64,000 nucleotides of DNA from Chelydra serpentina. Lineage: Eukaryota > Chordata > Testudines > Chelydridae. Below the pieces are notes generated by a model. That model did not search any database. It had not been told where the DNA came from and saw only the letters and a program-made list of their open reading frames with translations. Shown here piece after piece: positions 23,201 through 35,200 of this stretch; position 1 is the first letter of the stretch; every line of letters begins with the position of its first letter. Position numbers and translations under genes: made by a program. The stretch lies in contig JBAIAC010000156.1 in the NCBI GenBank assembly GCA_037349315.1, positions 682,001 to 746,000 on the forward strand. The letters are read 5' to 3'.

Positions 23201-26200
23201 CTTTCTTTGACACTCTGCCCTGATCAGCATCATAACCAGCTGCGACCTTGCGATGGGGAGCAGCTATGGTTAACAGAGCGACACAGACCCGTGGGCAGCT
23301 CCAAGGTTTGCAGCTAGCTGACGGTTAAGCCTGGCATCTGCAAGATTCTGCCATGGACGCTCTTCAGTCTTCCGAGCTGCTTCCTTGAGTTCTTTGGTGG
23401 CCTCACTGAGCCATCTCAGAAGGTCAGGAGAGATTTGTCGGTTTTTCCAGTGTCTCTGGCTAGTTAAGAAATTCAAACCAGTCAGTGGAGTCCAGATTGT
23501 TACATGCTATTGTTGGAAGTATGGAGAACCCTGCACTGGCCCAGGAATGTAAAGGTGGTAGATGATGTTGTTAAGAGCAATTGACAGCATTTTTCTCGCT
23601 AAACTCTTAACTTGTTTCCTTTTCAGACCCCTGAGTCCATTATTATCAAGCAGATTCTCATCTCCGCCCCTTTGAAATCAGGCATCTTCTCCCTGAACCA
23701 CATCTTGCCGGAGATTGTCAGGTACATTGCCCTGATATTACTATGCCTGGACGGAGCAGAGCTTTGCAGGAGTTGGGCAGGGAAGCAGAAGAGATGATCT
23801 GGAGCTAGTTTCTGAGTGTGACCCATCAGCTAGATCATCTCTTACAGGCATTTCCAAGTGACACGGAGAAAACAAACTCTCCTGCCACGTACCCAGTCTT
23901 GGCATAATTTGATTTGTATTTGTTATAGTTTAGATGGATAATCATGTTTATTTGTATGCATTTTTTTCCCAGTTTCGATCACTTAAAATGCTCAGTTGTG
24001 GAAAATTAAATTATGGGGTTTTATCATCCTCCATTCTGATTTTTAGCAATTTAAATTTTTACAGGTGGGGGAAAACATGAGGGCAGGACAACGGTGGTGG
24101 GATCTGACAATAATTATTTAATGACAGTAGACACTGAGATTCAAAAAAGCAAAATCTTTATAGCCATTAAAACACAAATTGTCAACATCGTATGTCCAAA
24201 TACACAAAATATAAAGCCTTAAATGAAACTGTAGTAAGTTCTCAAGCAGCATTATTCTTGCTTTGCCTATCTGTACATTTCGATATTATTGATGGAAATG
24301 TGTTTTTGTCAGTATGCGTGTGCACAGTGAAATCAATGACACGTATCGATAAAAAATTAAATCTTCCAAGTCTACACAAACACCGGAATGACGTTTCACT
24401 GACTTCCTTGCCATTACTCCTGATTTATTCCAGAGTATGAGAAGGCAGGATCAGGCCCTGTTGGCCTGTTTTTCAAAGGTGCTGAGCAACCTACCTCCCA
24501 TTCAGTGAGATTTATGAATGCTCAACTACTCTGAAAATTCCATCAGTGAGTTGGTGAGCAAGGGGCCTGATTTTGGTATGGATCAGTTTCTCCTTACGTT
24601 TGTGGGTGTTTGGATTGAGGGTTTTGGTCCACACAGACTGTAGAAACAAGTGCCGGCCACAAAGCCTGGATCCAAACTTCCCAAACCTTGCTGGACAAAG
24701 GTTGAGGGGATTGTGGATCAAATGCTTTGTTCCAAGTCCCTACCTCTAGTTCTGGTTCATGAAAACATCAAAGTGCAGAAAAAAATGGCTTGTATGAGGT
24801 TCCCTGTGGTTCTCTCATGACGGCTTGAGTTCCACGTATGGCTCAGATTTAGCTTCAGGAGCCGATAAAATTAATGGAGAAACAAGTGAGCCAGATGGGC
24901 CTTGCGAAATGTGAGTGTTAAGTGCATTCAGTGTTCCTTCTTATTTCCTTCCTCCAGTCTGGGAACCTGGAAGATCACGGCCAGATATGAAGACTCCCCT
25001 CAGCAGAGCTTCAGTGCACAATTTGATGTTAAGGAGTATGGTAAGAATCCAGAACCCACCGGGCCCAGGCTCAGGGTCTGTCTCTGCTGTCTTGACAATG
25101 TCTTGGAGTAGACTCTCCATTCGACTTGGCTTTGCTGGCAACCCACCCTCTCCTACAAGCTCAATGTTCTCCTCTTCCCCTCTCATTTCTCCAGTGTTGC
25201 CGAGTTTTGAAGTCATATTGGAACCATCTGAGAAGTTTTTATACATCGATGGCATTGAAGACTTCAGGGTTTCTATCACTGCGAGGTGGGTCTGTGAGCG
25301 GGTGGAAGGGGTCAGCTGACTGGGGTAGCAACCACAGGTTTTAGTGCAGAAAGAAACCTAAGTCTTGCATCACTTTGAGAATGTTTTCCACTCAATGTTT
25401 TTTTTTCCCCAATGAAGAGTGTCCATTTTCCATGGAAAATTCTGATTTTGTTTTCATCCAAAAACCAATGTCCAAAAATGGAGAAAAAAAATTGGCTGAA
25501 AACCTTGTGATACAGAAATGCTGGTGCAGTGCATCATGGGAGTTGCCATTCGGGTGCTTCATTCTTCCATCCTTCTCCATGGGCTGGGCTTGCTAGCTGA
25601 ACTTAAACTCCCATGATGCACCATAGCCATGATGGTCCACTTCTCCTTACCATGGTGGATTATGGGAGATATAGACCGATCAAGGAGCTGGGCCTATAGA
25701 GGAGAATGGTGGATTGAGGCTATAATATTCAGCAATAGGTTTCCTTGTGGCTTCTCTTACCCTCCTTATCTCTTCCAGGTACCTATATGGGAAAAAACTA
25801 GATGGCACTGCCTTTGTCCTCTTTGGGGTGAAGACGGATGATGAGAAGAGGAGTATCCCACAGTCTCTGAAGAGAATCTCGGTATTTCCTGTTCTCGGCT
25901 GTGGGTATTCATGTCTTCTGGAGAACTGTGTGGGTGAGGTCATGAATCTCTGTCTCACTTTCTAGATAACTGGAGGATACGGAACTGCAAAACTGACCAG
26001 AGATATGCTGCGGGCTCGGTTCGCCAACCTGAATGAACTAGTTGGCCATTCACTCTACGTCTCTGTCACCGTTTTGACAGAATCTGGTGAGCATCAGCAA
26101 TAAGTGCAAAGACAAGTGCTTTATTCACGGGGTGTTCCAAACTGATGCCGAGTGCAGTTCAAGGTGTTGATTTAGATGCATAAAGCCCTATCTGCTTAGA

Positions 26201-29200
26201 GTTCTGCAGATGTGAAAGGCTGCAGGCCAGATTCTGATCTCATTCGCTCTGAGGTACACCTGGTGTGATGGGTTGCTCCCTGCTCTGGGTGCCACCTGAT
26301 GTATTGGGGTACCACTGAGCCCGCCTTTTCCAGCAGCCTGGGGCTCCCTTACACTGTCCTGCTGATCTCGCCCCCCTCAAGCCCCCTCCAGCACAGACAC
26401 AGGTAGGGACATGCCCAGCTGCAGAAAGACAGACACTGAAATCTGCACTTCATGGGAAGGCATCAGCTAAGGAATTTCCCAGCACTCACGTGCACACCCC
26501 CTCTGGAGTGTAAATCCAAACTTGTACTGTCTTGCACTGCACAGAGAACTGTACAGCGTAAGCTCATGAAATTTGCCCCCTCCCTCAATGTGGAGGACGA
26601 TATGCACAGGTTTTTGACCCCCAGTTATGAATTCCACAACTTGGTTTAGAGAAAACAAAAACATGTTTATTAACTACAAAAAATAGATTTTTAAGTGATT
26701 ATAAGGCATAGCAAACGTATCAAAGCAAATAAAACAAAAATGCAATATAAGTTGAGATACTAAAGAAACTGGTTACAAGCAGTAATTTCTCACCCTAAAG
26801 GTTGTTTTAGGCAGATTCCAGAGTTTTTGAGGGCAAGCTGCTCTTGCTTGCAGCTTAAAACTGCTGTTATTTCTTTCACAGTCTAGACACCCTCTAGCCT
26901 GGTCAGTCCTTTCTTCCCCAGATCAGTCTTAGCCCTGGTCTACACTACGAGTTTAGGTCGAATTTATTAGCGTTATTTCGATTGATCCGTGCACCCGTCC
27001 ACACGATGAAGCCCTTTACATTGACTTCTAGGGCTCTTAAAATCGATCTCGCCACTCCACCCCCAACGAGGGGATTAGCGCTTAAAGCGATATTGCCGAA
27101 TCGATGTAGGCTTAGTGAGGATGCAATTCGACGGTATTGGCCTCCTGGATCTATCCCACAGTGCAACATTTGACCGCTCTGGACAGCACTCTGAGCTCGA
27201 ATGCTCCGCCCAGGTAGACAGGAAAAGCCCCGCGAACTTTTTAATTTCATTTCCTGTTTGGCCAGCATGGTGAGCTGCAGGTGAGCGCAGATCTCATCAG
27301 CAGAGGTGACCATGATGGAGTCCCAGAACCGAAGACGAGCTCCAGCATGGACCGAGCGTGAGGTACGCGATCTGATCGCTGTATGGGGAGACAAAACCGT
27401 GCTAGCAGAGCTACGGTCCAAAAGAAGAAACGCCAATACATATGCCAAAGTCTCCAAGGGCATGCAGGACAGAGGCTACAACAGGGAAGCACAACAGTGC
27501 CGCGTGAAAATTAAGGAGCTCAGGCAAGCCTACCAAAAAACCAGAGATGCAAAGAGCCACTCTGGGTCAGAGCCCCAGACATGCCGCTTCTATGATGAGC
27601 TGCATGCCATTCTAGGAGGTGCAGCCAGCACTGACCCACCCATGTGGTATGACTCCGTATGTGGATCATCAGAAACCACAGAGGAGCATGACGATGATAA
27701 TGATGCTGAAAATAGCGCCCAGACAGAGCAAGGAAGCGGACAAGCCCTTTTCCCCGACAGCCAGGAACTCTTTGTCACCCTGGAGCCAGTACACTACGAA
27801 CCCTCCCAAGGCGTGCTCGATGCAGGAGAAGGGACCTCTGGTGAGTGTACCTCTGTTAAATTAATGCATGTTTTATAAGCAAGCATGTTTAATGATTAAT
27901 TCACGCCCAGTACAGCTACAGCTACTGGAAAAGTCTGTTAACATGTTCGGGGATGGAGCAGAAATCCTCCGGGGACATCTCCAGAAAGATCTCCTGGATG
28001 TACTCCCAAAGCCTGTGCAAAAGGTTTCTGGGGAGGGCAGCCTTATCCTGTGCTCCGTGGTAACACACTCTACCACGCCAGGCCAGTAGCACGTAGTCTG
28101 GAATCAGTGCTTTGCAAAGCATGGCGGCGTATCGTCCCGGTGTTTGCTGGCATTCAAGCAACATCCGTTCTTTATCTGTCTGTGTTATCCTCAGAAGAGT
28201 GATATCATTCATGGTCACCTGGTTGAAATAGGGGAATTTTATTAAGGGGGTATTCAGAGGGGCTCCGTCCCTACTGGGCTGTTTGCCTGTGGCTGAACGG
28301 AAATCTTCCACGCTGTGACCCACGCGGTGGGGGGAGGGGGAACAGCGAACATCTTGGATGTATGTCTGTGTGTGGGGGGATGTCGATTAGGTTCGCGCTG
28401 CATGTTAACCCGAAAACCGCCGCCCCTCCCTTTTCAATTGCCAACCAGTTTTAAATTGCCAGCCCAAAGGCTGTTTGTTATGGGAAATGAGGGGGTTGCT
28501 GTTTGAAAACATTCCCACATGTTATGAAGGTTAAAGAAGCCTATAGACTGTGGCTTACTATGGCTGCCTGCAAGCCGAATTCTGTTGCCCGCCGGACCTG
28601 CTTGTGTGATCTCTCACACCAAACCGGCAGACCCTCAATATAACAGGCAAAGTGCAACCTTGGACCAAATGCACATGTGATATTTAATGTTTGGAGCATT
28701 GTTCTCTAATATGTGTCTTTTAAACTACTCCTCTCCCGTTTGTTTCCTCCCGCAGCTGCAAATGTTTCAACGCCACCCCTTTCATCACCGTCCCAGAGGC
28801 TAGCGAAGATTAGAAGTAAAAAAAAAAAGGAATCGAGACGATATGTTCTCAGAACTCATGCAATCCTCCCACACTGAAGTTGCCCAGCAGAATGCGTGGA
28901 GGCAGACACTGTCGGAGTCCAGGAAGGCAGAATTTGATCGCAAGGACAGGTGGCGTGTTGAAGACAATGACTGGCGGGATGAAGAGAGACAGCGGCGGGA
29001 TGAAGAGAGTAGGTGGCGTCAGCGTGCAGAGAGAAGGCAGGATGCAATTCTGAGGCTACTGGAGGATCAAACGGAAATCCTCCGGCTTATGGCTGAGGAA
29101 AGGCGTAGGGTTCAGGAAAGGCCGCCTGAGCCCAGACCGCCGCTACAGCCCCTGTGTAACCAACAGCCCTCCTTCCCGAGTCCCATAACCTCATCCCCGA

Positions 29201-32200
29201 GACGCCCAAGAACGCGTTTGGGCGGCCTCCGTGCACCCAACCACTCAAGCCAAGAGAACAGTCCAAGCAAGAAAGGGCTGGCATTCAATAAGTTTTAAAG
29301 TGCTGTGTGTCCTTGTCCTTCCCTCATCCCCTCCTCCACCACCCATCCTGGTGCTTCCCTTCCTCCACCACCTATCCCGGGAGACTGTGGCAGTTACCCC
29401 CATAGTTCCCCCTCTTTGTTTTACGAATTAATAAAGAATGCATGATTTTTAAGCAACAATGACTTTATTTCCTCTGCAAGCGGTGACCGAGGGGGGAGGG
29501 CAGGGCGGTTTGGGTAAAGGGAAGTAGAGTGAACGAAGGGGTGGGGCTTTTCATTACTGGGGAAAAACAGAACTTTCACACAGCATCCTGGCCATTCATG
29601 AAACTGGTTTTCAAAGCTTCCCTGATGCGCAATGCACCCTGCTGTACTCTTGTAATAGCCCTGGTGTCTGGCTGCGCATAACCAGTGGCCAGGTGATTTG
29701 CCTCAACCTCCCACCCCACCATAAACATCTCCCCCTTACTCTCACAGATATTGTGGAGCGCACAGCAAGCAGTAATAATAATGGGAATATTGTTTTCGCT
29801 GAGATCTAACCTAGTCAATAAACTTCGCCAGCGAGCTTTTAAATGCCCATTCCACCACTGTTCTGCACTTGCTCAGCACCATTCTGCACATTCCACCACC
29901 GTTCTGCACTTGCTCAGCCTATAGTTGAAAAGGTCCTGACTACTGTCCAGGCTACCTGTGTATGGCTTCATGAGCCATGGCATTAAGGGGTAGGCTGGGT
30001 CCCCAAGGATAACTATAGGCATCTCAACATCCCCAATGGTTATTTTCTGGTCTGGGAAGAAAGCCCCTTGCTGCAGCAGCCGAAACAGACCAGAGTTCCT
30101 GAAGATGCGAGCGTCATGTACCTTTCCCGGCCATCCCACGTTAATATTGGTGAAATATCCCTTATGATCCACCAGTGCTTGCAGCACTATTGAAAAGTAA
30201 CCCTTTCGGTTTATGTACACGCTGGCTTGGTGGTCCGGTGCCAAGATAGGGATATGGGTTCCGTCTATCGCCCCTCCACAGTTCGGGAACCCCATTGCTG
30301 CAAAGCCATCCAGTATGAGCTGCACATTTCCCAGACTCACAACCCTTGGTACCAGCAGCTTGGTGATCGCCCTGGCTACTTCCATCACAACAGCCCCCAC
30401 TGTAGATTTTTCCACTCCGAATTGATTCGCGACTGACCGGTAGCTGTCTGGCATTGCAAGCTTCCACAGGGCTATCGCCAGTCGCTTCTCTACTGTGAGG
30501 GCTGCTCTCATCTTGGTGTTCTGGCGCTTCAGGGCAGGGGAAAGCAACTCACAAAGTTCCATGAAAGTGCCCTTACGCATGCGAAAGTTTCGCAGCCACT
30601 GGGATTCATCCCAGACCTGCAGCACTATGTGGTCCCACCAGTCTGTGCTTGTTTCCCGGGCCCAGAATCGGCGTTCCACTGTATCAACAAGCCCCATTAA
30701 CACCATGATGTCCACCTTGCGGGGGGGCCTTTTTTGAGAGAGGTCTGTGTCCATGTCCTCATCACTGTCCTCAGGGCGCTGCTGTCGCCTACTCACCTGC
30801 TGTAGCTGTAGCAGCTCCTGGTTCTCGTTCTCCATATACTCCTGGACAATGCGCGTGGTGTTCATAACGGCAAGAGCAGCCGCGGTGTTCTGATCGTGCT
30901 CCATGCTTTCCCTGGTATGCTGTTTGCAGGACAGTAGAGTGGGAGCAGAAGTGGCGGGTGGATAACAATGGTGTCAGCAATATGGCGCCCGCATGAAAAA
31001 AGGCGCGAAAGGATTTTTGGCTCCCCACTCAGTTGCTTTCACGGAGGGAGGGGGGAGCAAGGGTTAGGCGCCTTCCCTTCTAGCAGCAGATGGTACAATA
31101 TGCTTGATATCCATCATCATCTCCTGGCCCCCTCAAGGATTGAACTCGCAACCCCGGGTTTAGCGGGCCAACGCTCAGACCGCTGAGATATCCCTCTGCC
31201 CGTGTTCCAGGCAGTACTGAATCTCCCTTAAACAAAATGTAAAAAAGAGAATGACCAGAGTCACTCTGGTCACTCCCATTTATGTCCAAGCGCCCCCGGC
31301 GAGCCACACCATAGGCTACCGGCACATGAATTTCAAGTATATTGTACGATCTGCAGCTAGAAGGCAAGGAGCTGCTGCTGTAGGGTCCCGCAACTATGAC
31401 CATTTATGGCATATTGCACCATCTGCAGCTAGAAGGCAAGGAGCTTATGCTGTGTAGTCCCGCGACTACCAGCCTCAGGCGGAATGGCCCCCTCAAGGAT
31501 TGAACTCACAACCCCGGGTTTAGCGGGCCAACGCTCAGAACGCTGAGCTATCCCTCTGCCCATATTATAGTGTGACTGAATCCCCACTAGACCTAATGTC
31601 CAGGCGTACGCTGGAGATGTACGGTAATTGTGAGCTGAGCAGGCTTCCGTAGCAAACACGGAAACCCCGGAAAAAAGGCGCGAAAAAGATTGCTTTCACG
31701 GAGGGGGGGAGGGACGTTTGTTGGCTTGACGACATGTACCCAGAACCACCAGAGACAATGTTTTCTGCCCCATCGGGCTTTGGGATCGCAACCCACAATT
31801 CCAATGGGCGGCAGAGACTGCAGGAACTGTGGGATAGCTACCCGCAATGCAATGCTCCGAAAGTCGATGCTAGCCCCGCTACTGTGGATACAGTCAATCG
31901 ACCTCATGGTCTTAATGCTCTTTAGTGGGGACACACACAATTGATTCCATAAATTCGGGTTTTAAAATATCGACTTCTATACATTCGACCTAATTCTGTA
32001 GTGTAGACGTACCCTTAGGTGTTTACAGCAGTCATCTTGGGTGAAGATTCAGTGAAGAACCGACCCTGATTATCTCACTTCCCTGCCTTAAATAGGTTTT
32101 ACATATGATAGGAATCCTTTGTCTGCCAGAGTGATTCCCACCCCCGGCCAGTGGAAAAGTACTATTTTTATTATGAAGATGACTTAATCACATGACCCTG

Positions 32201-35200
32201 CAGCCATAACCCAAAGTCTATTTGCAGTGTCCCAGACAGGTGGGAGATTAGCCTCTTCAAAGACCTATTGTTCTCCCTGTAGTCTATTGACTTGTGCCCT
32301 GCTAGCTAGCGAGATTGATTTCATTTTGTCTGGTGGGCATTCTCCAGGTGCAAACACTTTTGAAGTACAGATGTATAGTCAATATTCCAGACTTAAGATA
32401 CAAAAATGATACATGCATACAAATGGGGTAATCATATTCAGTAAATCATAATCTTTCCAATGATATCTCATAAGACCCATGTTGCATAAAATCCATCTTA
32501 GTTATGCTATAATCATAGTATAACAATATTTCTGTGAAAAATACGGGGTGTAGTGTCACACCTGCAATAACTCCAGTTTTACAGCAGCGAAAGTAGCTTG
32601 AAACTCTTGCACCTTTGTTTTCTGTGCATTGCAACTTTCCATTCTTCTTTGAGTGCTTGTTCATGTCCATTCCAATCAGGTGTGTGTGTGCCACGTGGAT
32701 GCCAGCCAGAAGATTTTTCCCTTAGCAGTGTCCGTAGGGTTGGCCTGGGTGCCCCCCAGAGTCACAACTTCATGGCACCCAATATAGGGTCCTGCCAACC
32801 CCCCACCCCCTCAGTTCCTTCTTACCACAACGTTTGGCAGTGTCCTCTTCAATCTTCATTTTGAATAGTTGTAATAGTCAATTATTAGTCATAGTTAATC
32901 ATTCTAGTTGTTGCTAGTCTTGGGAGTTTCCCTCCCAACAACATTTATCCCAGTTCTGGGGCATGCCCCAGTCCCCAGGGTTCAAACTCTGCGAGGACTG
33001 TGGCAAATTTATGCCAAAGAGTGACCTGCACTCTTCTTGTCTATGGTGCCTCTGGGAGAGCCACCAAAAGGACAAGTGCAGGATCAGCAAGGGTTTTCGC
33101 CCTAGGACTCTTAAATACAGGGACCAAAGACTCAAGATCCTCCTAATGGAAGCGGCACTTTGACCACCTTCTGACCTGGGGTCTGCAGAACCCATGCCGA
33201 GCACTTCTGTGTCAGTCCGCAGTGCTCTGGCACCGACACTGCCATGGGCTCCGCACATAAGAAAACCTCTTTAGTGCGGCACCGTTCTCAATCCCCGGTG
33301 CCACAAAAGAAAAGGCCAGATAGAGGTCTCTCTCCCTCTTTAAAGACCAAGGGACCTGTGACATCGAAGCACATCTGAGCCAGGCCACCTCGTCTCTCCA
33401 GCTTTCCAGGGTCTCGTTAACTCCTGCCCCTTTTGGGGTTCAGTTGAGTCCAAACCCTCAACGGTCCACAGACTGCCAAGATGATCGCCTCCAGCTCACC
33501 TCGATGCCGGAGGCATTCAAGGACCTTATCCGCCTCACAGCGCCGTCCTCCCTGCAGAGGAAAGACAAGTCGCCAGTTACTCCACGACCCCAGATTTATT
33601 CCACTGGGGGTGTTCAGCTCCGCATCACTAATCAACAGGCCATCGTGAGCAGATACGTGCATAACACCTGTGCTGTGATGGCCGACTTTGCAGAGCTACT
33701 GCCTCAGGACTCATGTATAGAGGTCTCAGCACTGGTGGAGGAGGGAAGGTTGGTCTCCCGAGCTTCCCTGCAGGCGGCATTGGGTGCAGCAGATGCAGCC
33801 TCACGTACTATAGCAGTGGGGTTTGTAATGAGGAGAGGTTCCTGGTTGCAGGTCTCTGGTCTGCCCCATGAGGTCCAACAAACAATCCAGGACCTTCCCT
33901 TCAAGGGTTCAGCCCTTTTCTCCTATAAGATGGATAAGAGACTACATAGTCTAAAAGACTCAAGGGTCACCCTTAGATCTTTGGCGTTCCATACGCCCGC
34001 CACCCAACGTAGGCATTTCCGGCCACAACCTCCCTCTAGGTTCTACCAACCTCAGAACCACCAGGATGCTCCTCGTAGGAGGAATAGGAGCAATAGAAGG
34101 AGGCATCACCCCTCCTCAGGCCAGGGCTTGGGCCAGCCCAAGCCAGCACCTGCCCCAGACCACCCTTTTGAATGTGCGGTCAAGGATGACGCACCAGTAC
34201 TACAGCTGGATCCAACCTTTCTTACCTTTTTGTCCCGACTGTCCCCTTTCAATCATGCATGATCCCGTATCACCTTGGACCGCTAGGTGCGCTGCATGGT
34301 AGAGAGGGGCTATTCCATCCAATTCTGTGCCATCCCACCCTTCCACCCCTCCTCCCCATCCCTCTTCAGGGACCCCTCTCACGAGCAACTTCTTATACAG
34401 GAAGTGCACTCACTCCTCTCAGTAGGGACAGTGGAAGAGGTTCCTCAGGAGCAAAGGGGCAAGGGTTTCTACTCCCAGTATTTCCTAATCCCGAAAGCCA
34501 AGGGTGGCCTCAGACCCATCCTGGACCTGCGGGAACTCAACAAGTTCATCAAGAAACTCAGGTTCCGCATGGTCTCTTTGGCCTCCATTATCCCCTCATT
34601 GTATCCAGGAGACAGATATGCTGCCCTCGACATGAAGGATGCGTACTTTCACATAGCGATAGTTCCACCTCACAGAAGATACCTTAGGTTTGTGGTGGAC
34701 AACAGCCACTATCAGTTTACTGTCCTCCCTTTTGGTCTGTCAGCAGCACCTCGGGTGTTCACCAAGTGCATGGCAGTCGTTGCGGCGTTCCTGGACAAGC
34801 GGCAGGTACAGGTGTACCCATACCTCAACGACTGGCTGATCAAAGGCCACTCCAGATCTCAAGTGGAAGCGCAGGTCGGCTTCGTAAGAAGGACGTTCAA
34901 CAAGCTGGGTCTCCTTCTCAACGAGGCCAAATCCACACTGTCCCCAGTGCAGAGGATAGGGTTTATAGGGGTAGTGCTAGACTCAACTCAAGCCAGGGCA
35001 TACCTCCCGGAAGCCAGATTTTGGTCACTGGGTGACATCATACGGTGTCTTAGGCAGTTCCCCACCACTACATCAAGGAACTGCCTGAAACGTCTGGGGC
35101 ATATGGCCACTTGTACCTACGTAGTACAGCATGCCAGACTCAGGCTTCGCCTGCTCCAGTCATGGCTAGCGTCAGTATATTGACCAGCTCAGGACACTGG

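Larger units (their letters stand above)
26932..32014 (-). mobile_element. PIF/Harbinger DNA transposon 2 (5.08 kb, transposase broken)
   Basis: The termini are gccctggtctacacta and tagtgtagacgtaccc. They are flanked by TTA (26929-26931 and 32015-32017). Gene order is the mirror of Harbinger 1: SANT exon 1 (+), third ORF (-), SANT exon 2 (+), transposase (-). It contains a pair of tRNA-like SINE heads upstream of the transposase gene. Like Harbinger 1, it landed in an LTR. Confidence 0.92.
26264..32560 (-). mobile_element. Solo LTR split by Harbinger 2 (C3 intron 9)
   Basis: The left part 26264-26931 starts tgtgatgggttgctcc and the right part 32015-32560 ends tgtagtgtcaca. Together they form one LTR of about 1.2 kb flanked by cctgg and cctgc (26259-26263, 32561-32565; one mismatch). 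Minus orientation is inferred from relatives and from a reverse AATAAA near 26667. No internal retroelement genes remain. Confidence 0.78.

Noticed and set aside
22624..23317. Several 130-166-codon Pro/Gly-rich frames on both strands
   Set aside because: GC-rich hAT MITE with inverted termini and a target duplication; no coding motif.
31126..31560. Two tRNA genes
   Set aside because: They match the SINE head. Stems do not pair well and box B is off consensus.
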